Shown piece after piece: positions 1 to 5,447 of a stretch of 5,447 bases of DNA. The DNA is from Treponema sp. UBA792 (GTDB lineage: Bacteria; Spirochaetota; Spirochaetia; Treponematales; Treponemataceae). Location of the stretch: contig DBIW01000034.1 of NCBI GenBank assembly GCA_002296965.1, forward strand, positions 57,869-63,315, read 5' to 3'. A program made the translations under genes and the position numbers. Position 1 is the first letter of the stretch, and every line of letters begins with the position of its first letter. The notes under the pieces were generated by a model, which was given only the letters and a program-made list of their open reading frames with translations, did not search any database and had not been told where the DNA came from.

Positions 1-451
1 CCTTCTGGTTAGGATTCTCCGTCGCATACATGTTTCCGAACACCAGAATGACCTCCGGCGCATCGCCGTCGGCCGCCATGTTCGCCGTTATCTCCGCGAA
101 ACGGTTGTTCGCGTCGTTGACCATGCAGTATTCATCGCCGAAAATTCCGTGCTGGAAATATATGACCGGGTATTCCTTCGTGCCGTCGTATGAGGGCGGA
201 AGAAGAACGGAAAGTCCGCGCTCCATTCCGCAGGTGTCCGAATGATAGGTCACGTGCTGGGGAATTCCATACCGGATGCCGCTTCTCCTTTCCTTTACGT
301 CCGCCGGACAGTCCGGCGCGTATCCTCCTTCAATGAATTCCCTTGATGTGACCATCTTTTCCTCCGTGAGCGCGGCCCTGTCCGTCGCGCATCCTGTCAA
401 TATTGCCGCTGCGGCGGCCGCCGCGAATGCCGTTGCTTTCATGGGCTTCAT
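1..451 (-). CDS. Secreted lipoprotein esterase, alpha/beta-hydrolase fold (CE1 / feruloyl-esterase-like), C-terminus cut off by window edge
   Basis: This is the N-terminal 150 codons of a gene that leaves the window at base 1. From the chosen start it reads MKPMKATAF, a run of seven alanines, then ILTGC. That is a lipoprotein signal peptide with lipobox LTGC, so the mature protein should begin at Cys21 and be anchored to a membrane. After a linker comes the start of an esterase domain: GLSVLLPPSYDGTKEYPVIY followed by FQHGIFGDE. This matches the strand pattern and oxyanion HG motif of the esterase-D/CE1 family (feruloyl and acetyl xylan esterases, XynZ type). EVILVFGNMY is the next core strand. 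The nucleophile motif GxSxGG, the acid and the histidine would lie outside the window, so activity cannot be confirmed. Substrate is unknown; an ester on plant polysaccharide is an inference. Start choice is uncertain: in-frame ATGs end at 460, 451 and 442. None has a clear Shine-Dalgarno sequence; 451 gives the best n-region (two lysines). Transcribed divergently from uvrA. Confidence 0.85.
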   Translation of the reverse strand, partial: MKPMKATAFAAAAAAAILTGCATDRAALTEEKMVTSREFIEGGYAPDCPADVKERRSGIRYGIPQHVTYHSDTCGMERGLSVLLPPSYDGTKEYPVIYFQHGIFGDEYCMVNDANNRFAEITANMAADGDAPEVILVFGNMYATENPNQK

Positions 452-479
452 TCTATACATATCGGCGGCGGAAAATCAA
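452..479 (-). promoter_or_regulatory. Candidate sigma-70-type promoter for the esterase gene
   Basis: Read on the minus strand, TTGATT (479-474) and TATAGA (457-452) are separated by 16 bases, each matching four of six consensus bases. Transcription would start near 445. That would leave only a few leader bases before the ATG at 442-440, and would put the ATGs at 460 and 451 upstream of the transcript. If real, it favours the innermost start, giving a signal peptide of 17 residues with a single lysine. The match is modest and could be chance. Confidence 0.35.
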
Positions 480-512
480 TGAATCAGTTATGGGGAGTTT
501 TCCTTAAACTCA

Positions 513-557
513 GGAATTCCGCTGTCCGCTCCGTGATTGAAGCCGCGGCGGAATTTC
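513..557. repeat. Imperfect inverted repeat in the divergent promoter region (possible operator)
   Basis: GGAATTCCGC (513-522) is repeated in inverted orientation as GCGGAATTTC (548-557), with nine of ten positions complementary and a 25-base spacer. The spacer contains the proposed uvrA -35 box, and the right arm lies between the -35 and -10 boxes. The left arm also contains the self-complementary GGAATTCC. The placement would suit a repressor site, but no regulator is known. It does not resemble the LexA boxes I know (GAAC-N4-GTTC or CTGT-N8-ACAG types). AT-rich GGAATT words also occur elsewhere in the window, so chance is possible. Confidence 0.3.
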
Positions 558-565
558 AATATAAT
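537..565 (+). promoter_or_regulatory. Sigma-70-type promoter for uvrA(-lptD)
   Basis: TTGAAG (537-542), a 17-base spacer and a perfect TATAAT (560-565) form a strong housekeeping promoter. The first downstream A at the usual distance is base 573, which is also the A of the chosen uvrA ATG, so the transcript should be leaderless or nearly so. The TTG at 537 and the ATG at 564 are in frame with uvrA, but they fall in the -35 and -10 boxes and are unlikely starts. Confidence 0.65.
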
Positions 566-572
566 GCACTTC

Positions 573-3416
573 ATGAATGAGAAGATAGTCATACGCGGGG
601 CGAGGGAGCACAATCTGAAAAATGTGGATGTGGAGCTTCCCAGGAACAGGCTTGTCGTCATATCCGGACTTTCCGGATCCGGAAAAAGCTCGCTTGCGTT
701 TGACACGCTGTTCGCCGAAGGACAGCGCAGATATATGGAGAGCCTTTCCTCCTATGCCAGGCAGTTTCTGGGCAGGATGGACAAGCCTGATGTGGATCTT
801 ATCGAGGGGCTTTCTCCGGCGATTTCGATAGAGCAGAAATCGACGAACAAGAATCCGCGGTCCACCGTCGGAACCATAACGGAGATATACGATTACTACA
901 GGCTCCTGTTCGCACGCGCAGGACATCCCCATTGTCCTGTATGCGGACGTGAGATCCGCGAGCAGAGCGTGGACCAGATTGTCGGCTCGGTGATGTCATG
1001 GCCCGACGGAACAAGAATCCAGATTCTTGCTCCCGTCGTCAAGGGAAAGAAAGGCGAGCATCAGAAGGTCCTTGAGGACGCGGAAAAAAGCGGTTTCGTG
1101 CGCGCCAGAATTGACGGCGTCATGGCGAGCCTTGAGGACAAGGTTAAGCTTGACAAGCAGAAGAAGCATACGGTCGAGATCGTCGTGGACAGGATCGTCA
1201 AGGGGCCTGAGCAGCGGACCCGTATCGCCGGGAGCGTCGAGACTGCGCTGAAAGCGGCCGACGGTGTCGTGCTCATAACGAGGCGGACTGATTCCGGCGA
1301 GGACGAGGTGTTCTTCTCCCAGAAGAATGCCTGCCCGGACTGCGGAATTTCCGTTCCGGAGCTTCAGCCGCGGCTTTTCTCGTTCAACAATCCGTTCGGA
1401 GCCTGCCCCGAATGTACCGGCCTCGGTGAGAAGATGGAATTCGACATGAGCCTGATTGTTCCCGACGGCTCAAAATCATACAACGAGCACGGAATCCTTC
1501 CATATAATCCCACATCGGCATGGAACACCTGCCGGATCAAGGCTGTGGCCGACAGCTACGGCTTCTCGCTTGACACACCGATAGACTCGCTGACGGAGGA
1601 GCAGAAGTCCGTGCTTTTCCACGGGTCCGACAGGATTCTCCACTGGATCTACAGGAAGCAGAGCGGAACTGGAATGTCCGAGTACAACCAGCCCTGGAAC
1701 GGAATCCTCGGCGACCTCAGGCGCCGTTATGTTGAGGCCTGGGGCGACCAGATGAAGGTGAGCCTTGAGAAATTCATGGCGCACCGTGTGTGCTCCTCCT
1801 GTAACGGCAGAAGGCTCAGGCAGGAGGCTCTTGGCGTCACCGTCGGCGGAAAGAACATATACGAGCTGTCGTCGCTTTCCGTTACGGACGCGATTGAATT
1901 CTTCGATACGCTTGAGCTCTCCGATTCCGAGGAGAAAATCGCATCCCAGATTCTTAAGGAGATAAGGTCACGCCTGAGCTTTCTGCGGAATGTAGGGCTT
2001 GACTACCTGACGATGGAGCGCGCGGCCGAGACGCTTTCGGGCGGAGAGGCGCAGCGCATAAGGCTTGCCACCCAGATAGGCTCAAGTCTTACCGGCGTGA
2101 TGTATATTCTTGACGAGCCTTCCATAGGACTCCATCAGCGCGACAACGAGAGGCTGATAGACACGCTGACCGCTCTCAGGGATCACGGCAACACCGTGGT
2201 CGTCGTGGAGCATGACGAGCAGACGCTCAGAACCGCTGACTACATAATCGACATGGGCCCCGGAGCCGGAGTTAACGGCGGAAGGGTTGTCGCGGCTGGA
2301 ACTCCGGAGCAGATAATGCAGGTGGGGGAGAGCCTGACCGGACAGTATCTTTCCGGCGCCCTGTCCATGGAGATTCCCGCGTCGCGCAGGACAGGAAACG
2401 GCAGGAAGCTGACCGTTCGCGGTGTGACCGAGCATAATCTGAAGAACATAACCGCTGAATTTCCTCTTGGAACATTCACCTGCATAACTGGAGTGTCCGG
2501 CTCCGGAAAATCGACCCTCATGTCCGATGTCCTGTATCCTGCCGTGAGCAACGCGGTGATGAGGACAAAATATCCGGCGGGAAGATATGTGTCGCTTGAG
2601 GGGCTTGACGCGCTGGACAAGGTGATAAACATAGACCAGAGCCCCATCGGAAGGACTCCTCGCTCGAATCCCGCGACTTATGTCGGTGTCTTCAACTCGA
2701 TCCGCGATCTCTTCGCCTCTCTGCCGGAGTCCAGGGCGAGGGGCTATCAGAAGGGACGCTTCAGCTTCAATGTGAAAGGCGGACGCTGCGAGAACTGCCA
2801 GGGAGCCGGCGAGAACGTCATAGAGATGAATTTTCTTCCGGATGTCTATATCCAGTGCGAGGTCTGCGGCGGAAAGCGGTTCAACAGGGAGACTCTTGAG
2901 GTGACTTACAGGGGAAAGAACATAAATGATGTGCTTGACATGACGATAGACGAGGGCTGCGAATTCTTCGCCCCGATTCCCCATATAGCGCGGAAGCTTG
3001 AGACCCTTAAATCGGTGGGGCTGGGCTACATAAAGCTCGGCCAGTCCGCGCTCACGCTTTCGGGCGGAGAGGCGCAGCGGGTGAAGCTTGCCAACGAGCT
3101 TGCCCGCGTCTCCACCGGAAGAACGCTCTATATAATGGACGAGCCTACGACTGGGCTGCATTTCGCGGATGTCAAGCAACTGATGGAGGTCATCCGGAGG
3201 CTTGTGGATCAGGGGAATTCCGTCCTGATGATAGAGCATAATCTCGATGTCATCTGTCAGGCGGACTACATCATAGATCTCGGACCGGAGGGAGGACTCC
3301 GCGGCGGAGAAATCGTCGCATCCGGCACGCCTGAGGAGGTCGCGCGCTCCGGGATGTCGTATACCGGACGCTTTGTCCGCGAGATGCTGGAGCGCCATGC
3401 CAAGGCCGGCCTCTGA
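573..3416 (+). CDS. uvrA: UvrABC system protein A (excinuclease ABC subunit A, DNA-damage recognition ATPase)
   Basis: UvrA dimerises, scans DNA for bulky lesions and loads UvrB in cytoplasmic nucleotide excision repair. The 947-residue product matches the family length (E. coli 940) and is intact. Start 573 gives MNEKIVIRGAREHNLKN, aligning with the E. coli N-terminus. ABC module I: Walker A GLSGSGKS at 32-39 (Lys38), signature LSGGE 488-492, Walker B with Asp514/Glu515, switch His547. ABC module II: Walker A GVSGSGKS 640-647 (Lys646), LSGGE 829-833, Asp856/Glu857, His889. Zinc-type pairs: Cys121/124 and Cys407/410; Cys254/257 with Cys278/281; Cys739/742 with Cys762/765, the last being the finger that monitors DNA contact. 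No key residue is missing. There is no Shine-Dalgarno sequence before the start; a TATAAT box lies seven bases upstream, suggesting leaderless translation. No LexA-type operator was seen. The stop codon is one base before the next gene, so the two form an operon. The identification is very secure; only the start codon is a choice (ATG 564 or TTG 537 are alternatives). Confidence 0.98.
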   Translation: MNEKIVIRGAREHNLKNVDVELPRNRLVVISGLSGSGKSSLAFDTLFAEGQRRYMESLSSYARQFLGRMDKPDVDLIEGLSPAISIEQKSTNKNPRSTVGTITEIYDYYRLLFARAGHPHCPVCGREIREQSVDQIVGSVMSWPDGTRIQILAPVVKGKKGEHQKVLEDAEKSGFVRARIDGVMASLEDKVKLDKQKKHTVEIVVDRIVKGPEQRTRIAGSVETALKAADGVVLITRRTDSGEDEVFFSQKNACPDCGISVPELQPRLFSFNNPFGACPECTGLGEKMEFDMSLIVPDGSKSYNEHGILPYNPTSAWNTCRIKAVADSYGFSLDTPIDSLTEEQKSVLFHGSDRILHWIYRKQSGTGMSEYNQPWNGILGDLRRRYVEAWGDQMKVSLEKFMAHRVCSSCNGRRLRQEALGVTVGGKNIYELSSLSVTDAIEFFDTLELSDSEEKIASQILKEIRSRLSFLRNVGLDYLTMERAAETLSGGEAQRIRLATQIGSSLTGVMYILDEPSIGLHQRDNERLIDTLTALRDHGNTVVVVEHDEQTLRTADYIIDMGPGAGVNGGRVVAAGTPEQIMQVGESLTGQYLSGALSMEIPASRRTGNGRKLTVRGVTEHNLKNITAEFPLGTFTCITGVSGSGKSTLMSDVLYPAVSNAVMRTKYPAGRYVSLEGLDALDKVINIDQSPIGRTPRSNPATYVGVFNSIRDLFASLPESRARGYQKGRFSFNVKGGRCENCQGAGENVIEMNFLPDVYIQCEVCGGKRFNRETLEVTYRGKNINDVLDMTIDEGCEFFAPIPHIARKLETLKSVGLGYIKLGQSALTLSGGEAQRVKLANELARVSTGRTLYIMDEPTTGLHFADVKQLMEVIRRLVDQGNSVLMIEHNLDVICQADYIIDLGPEGGLRGGEIVASGTPEEVARSGMSYTGRFVREMLERHAKAGL
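2031..2056 (+). repeat. 26-base direct repeat, copy 1 (ABC signature I of uvrA)
   Basis: This segment encodes TLSGGEAQR of the first ABC signature. It is identical base for base, including every third codon position, to 3054-3079 in the second module, 1023 bases downstream. Confidence 0.9.
3054..3079 (+). repeat. 26-base direct repeat, copy 2 (ABC signature II of uvrA)
   Basis: Second copy of the perfect repeat at 2031-2056. Flanking bases diverge at once on the left (CTC versus GAG before ACG) and after the AGCG on the right, so identity is limited to the signature itself. Confidence 0.9.
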
Positions 3417-3417
3417 T

Positions 3418-5447
3418 ATGAACGGACGGAGGAATTTCCGCAGATCCAGGGCAGCCATGGTGCTTGCCGCGTCGCTTGTGCTCTGCTCCGGGCTTTCCGT
3501 CCATGCGCAGAATTCATCCGCGGAGGTGACCACCATAACGATAACGCGCGCCAGACGGACCGACTACCGTAAGGACAGCACGACAGGAAACGACACGGTT
3601 GTCCTTGACGGCGATGTCGAGATTTCGGTCAGCAAGGGAGACTCCTCGTCCGTTATAAGCGCTGACAGCGTCACCTATGACAGAAAGACGGAGATGCTCC
3701 ATGCCCGTGGAAATGTTTCCATAGAGACATCCGGAGGCGGAGACGGAACCGACAGGACCTATGCGGATTCCCTGCTTATGAACACGTCCACCATGGAGGG
3801 AATTTTTGATGACGGAAGGGTCGTGCAGACACAGACCGACGCGCTCTCGCTGCCGTCAGGCTCCACGCTGATTGTATTCTCGGATATTTTCGGAAAGAGC
3901 GAGTCCAACACCATAGCATTCAGAAACAGCAGCCTGACGTTCTGCGACGACGAGGATCCGCACTGGCGTATTGATGCGAGCCGCACATGGCTCCTTCCAG
4001 GAGGGGAATTCGCGTTCCTTAACGCGCTGCTCTATGTGGGCAGCGTTCCTGTCCTTTACTTTCCGGCCTTCTATTATCCCAAGGATGAGCTTGTGTTCAA
4101 TCCCGTTTTCGGCTATAAAAGCCGGCGCGGCTATTTCGTGCAGACCACTACGTATCTCTACGGCCGCAAACCGCTTGACACTTCCTCCGCGGCATCCTCA
4201 TCTTCCTCGTCTGAAACGTCGTCGTCGGCTTCCGATTCGCTCAAGTCCCTTTACAACTTCATGCGTCCGACTGTCCTCAAGGAGCAGGAGCTGCAGGGAC
4301 TTGTCCTCCATAATCTTGACGCGGACTACCAGGGGAACACGACGGACTACATAAAGGTGATGGCGGATTGGTACTCGAATCTGGGCGCGATGGCCGGAAT
4401 ATCCGCGAATTTCCAGCCGCAGTCATCTCCCGTCACAAGCCTCCGCCTGGATCTCCAGCTGGGATTCAGCACGACGGTGTTCTCCTCGTCCGGAAAGTAT
4501 TCTCCGGTGTCCCCGTCGGGAAAAATCTACTGGGACAGGTCGGATTTCCTCGGTCTGGAGCTTCCCTTCCGTTATGCGCTTGATGCCGGATTCACGATGA
4601 CGAAACCTTTCCGTCTCTCGCTGTCGCTTCCTCTCTATTCGGACCCGTACTATTCCTATGATTTCAGGGACCGTTCCGAATATATGGACTGGATCTCCTT
4701 TCTGATGGACGGCACCAGTGACGACAGCGAGACCGAGACCGTCAGCGAGATCTCGTCGTTCATCTGGCAGCTGACCACATCGTATTCGGCTGTGCTTCCC
4801 GCCTTCATCAAGCCTTATGTGTCGTCCCTGTCTCTGAACCAGAAGTCATCCGTGAATATATCTTCCGTCCAGACAGGAAGCGCGGAGCTCAGGGCCATGG
4901 ACGAGGCGTCCGGAGGGGACGGCTGGACCTCGTATACGCCGCTCAGGAAATTCTATTATCCTTCCCAGGTGACGCCGCTCAATCTGTCGGTGTCCGTATC
5001 GGGGACCGTGTTCCAGTGGCCTCCCGCATCATCGTCCGCTGGAAAAAAAAACGCCGCGGCGTCCGCGTCCGCGTCCGCGCTTAACAGGCCGGATGTCCTT
5101 AAGCCGGAGAGCCAGCTGGAGAAGGAGCGCGCCGAGGCCGAAAAAAAGGACGCGGAGGAGACTTCCGCCGCCGGGCAGCCTGGAACTGAGAGTCTGGATG
5201 ATGCCGCGGCTCCGGTGATGCCCGTCCTTCCGGAGCTTGCGTTCACGCCGTCCTCATCCTCTGTTCCTGAGGGGCTGACCTACAGGCTCGGATATTCGCT
5301 CGCTCCGAATTTCACATCCCAGCTCGCATATTCATCATCAAAGCTCAGGGAGCCTTCGGACTTCAGATGGGAGAACGCGCGCTCGTTCATGTATACGCTC
5401 AAAATTCCCGCCTCCGTCACGAGCGCGCTGAACTACGGCGGGGAATT
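3418..5447 (+). CDS. lptD: LptD/OstA-family outer-membrane assembly protein, C-terminus cut off by window edge
   Basis: The frame is open from ATG 3418 to the window end: 676 complete codons, no stop. LptD is the outer-membrane barrel that, with LptE, inserts LPS or related glycolipid into the outer leaflet. Residues 1-30 are a type I signal peptide: an arginine-rich start, a hydrophobic core at 12-28, likely cleavage after VHA (30). Residues about 60-165 look like the OstA/LptA jelly-roll domain: GDVEI, ISADSVTYDRKTEML, ARGNVSI (98-100 GNV). The family motif follows: Cys176, then HWRIDA at 182-187 and PVLYFPAFYYP at 211-221. Residues from about 225 alternate like barrel strands. Unusual insertions are a serine-rich stretch (about 254-277), an acidic stretch (about 431-441) and a Lys/Glu/Ala/Ser-rich stretch (about 542-620), probably surface loops. 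Cys176 is the only cysteine in the visible mature part, so an E. coli-like disulfide would need a partner beyond the window. No good ribosome-binding site precedes it (AAGG at 3402-3405 is too far), so translation is probably coupled to uvrA. Met14 is an unlikely alternative start because it removes the charged n-region. Confidence 0.92.
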   Translation, partial: MNGRRNFRRSRAAMVLAASLVLCSGLSVHAQNSSAEVTTITITRARRTDYRKDSTTGNDTVVLDGDVEISVSKGDSSSVISADSVTYDRKTEMLHARGNVSIETSGGGDGTDRTYADSLLMNTSTMEGIFDDGRVVQTQTDALSLPSGSTLIVFSDIFGKSESNTIAFRNSSLTFCDDEDPHWRIDASRTWLLPGGEFAFLNALLYVGSVPVLYFPAFYYPKDELVFNPVFGYKSRRGYFVQTTTYLYGRKPLDTSSAASSSSSSETSSSASDSLKSLYNFMRPTVLKEQELQGLVLHNLDADYQGNTTDYIKVMADWYSNLGAMAGISANFQPQSSPVTSLRLDLQLGFSTTVFSSSGKYSPVSPSGKIYWDRSDFLGLELPFRYALDAGFTMTKPFRLSLSLPLYSDPYYSYDFRDRSEYMDWISFLMDGTSDDSETETVSEISSFIWQLTTSYSAVLPAFIKPYVSSLSLNQKSSVNISSVQTGSAELRAMDEASGGDGWTSYTPLRKFYYPSQVTPLNLSVSVSGTVFQWPPASSSAGKKNAAASASASALNRPDVLKPESQLEKERAEAEKKDAEETSAAGQPGTESLDDAAAPVMPVLPELAFTPSSSSVPEGLTYRLGYSLAPNFTSQLAYSSSKLREPSDFRWENARSFMYTLKIPASVTSALNYGGE
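4177..4248 (+). other. Serine-rich low-complexity insertion in LptD
   Basis: Codons 254-277 are dominated by serine with a few Ala, Thr, Asp and Glu (for example SSSSSSETSSSAS), written with mixed TCN codons and a TCG triplet run. It sits just after the PVLYFP motif region, between predicted early barrel strands, and is best read as a flexible loop. Confidence 0.75.
5043..5051 (+). repeat. Nine-A homopolymer inside lptD
   Basis: Nine consecutive A bases encode the GKKN turn at codons 542-545 in an otherwise GC-rich gene. Loss of one A would lead to a TGA at 5216-5218; gain of one A would lead to a TAA at 5082-5084. The frame as given is intact. A tract of this length is prone to replication slippage and to sequencing error. 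Confidence 0.85.
5059..5079 (+). repeat. GCGTCC hexamer tandem repeat in lptD
   Basis: Three GCGTCC units followed by GCG encode an Ala-Ser alternation. As a six-base unit, gain or loss would add or remove two residues without shifting the frame. It lies eight bases after the A tract, in the same low-complexity loop. Confidence 0.85.

Noticed and set aside
276..482. Plus-strand open frame of 68 codons opposite the esterase signal peptide
   Set aside because: Its alanine-rich stretch is just the complement of the alanine-codon run in the esterase signal peptide. The esterase frame carries the lipobox and hydrolase motifs.
261..520. Recurrent GGAATTCC / GAATTC words as a possible dispersed motif
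   Set aside because: Most copies inside genes are explained by Glu-Phe and Gly-Ile/Asn-Ser codons, with no regular spacing or extended conservation.
537..566. TTG 537 or ATG 564 as uvrA start codons
   Set aside because: They would add 12 or 3 residues not seen in the UvrA family, and they coincide with the -35 and -10 boxes of the best promoter.
510..932. A 140-codon minus-strand open frame over the uvrA 5' end
   Set aside because: It is antisense to conserved UvrA residues, has no recognisable motif and would overlap the uvrA promoter.
3396..3417. GGCCGGCC palindrome at the uvrA end as a terminator
   Set aside because: It is only eight bases, has no loop and no T run, and is followed at once by the lptD start.
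2082..3536. A 484-codon open frame on the minus strand opposite uvrA and the start of lptD
   Set aside because: It lies opposite secure UvrA sequence containing the second ABC module. Its translation shows no domain, signal or motif I recognise. Long antisense frames are common opposite codon-biased GC-rich genes.
4956..5246. A 96-codon minus-strand open frame opposite lptD
   Set aside because: It is the antisense of the low-complexity LptD loop, low-complexity itself, with no domain or start signal.

Overview
The window looks like a piece of a spirochaete chromosome, most likely a GC-rich Treponema or close relative; by eye the GC content is in the mid-to-high 50s percent. The main clue is gene order. 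uvrA is followed directly by an LptD/OstA-type outer-membrane protein gene, as I recall for Treponema pallidum (TP0514-TP0515); that synteny is from memory and was not searched. A secreted esterase of the feruloyl/acetyl-esterase type next door would suit a gut or rumen treponeme living among plant fibre, but this is inference.

Layout. Bases 1-451 (minus strand) hold the N-terminal part of a lipoprotein esterase that runs off the left edge. Bases 452-572 form a short divergent promoter region. It carries a good sigma-70-type promoter reading right into uvrA, a weaker one reading left into the esterase, and an imperfect inverted repeat around the uvrA -35 box. Bases 573-3416 (plus strand) encode a complete, intact UvrA of 947 residues with both ABC modules and all zinc-binding cysteine pairs. 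From base 3418, one base after the uvrA stop codon, an LptD-like protein runs off the right edge after 676 complete codons. It has a signal peptide, an OstA/LptA-like N-terminal domain and the start of the barrel.

How the genes fit together. uvrA and lptD are almost certainly one transcription unit with coupled translation, pairing nucleotide excision repair in the cytoplasm with outer-membrane assembly. This appears to be an inherited spirochaete arrangement rather than a functional pathway. The esterase is transcribed away from them and need only share the intergenic control region.

I found no RNA gene, mobile element, CRISPR array or terminator, and no new multi-gene system. The most notable details are the uvrA promoter, placed so that the predicted transcript would begin at or next to the start codon (leaderless); low-complexity insertions in LptD; a nine-A homopolymer and two slippery heptamers inside lptD; and a 26-base perfect repeat between the two ABC signature motifs of uvrA.
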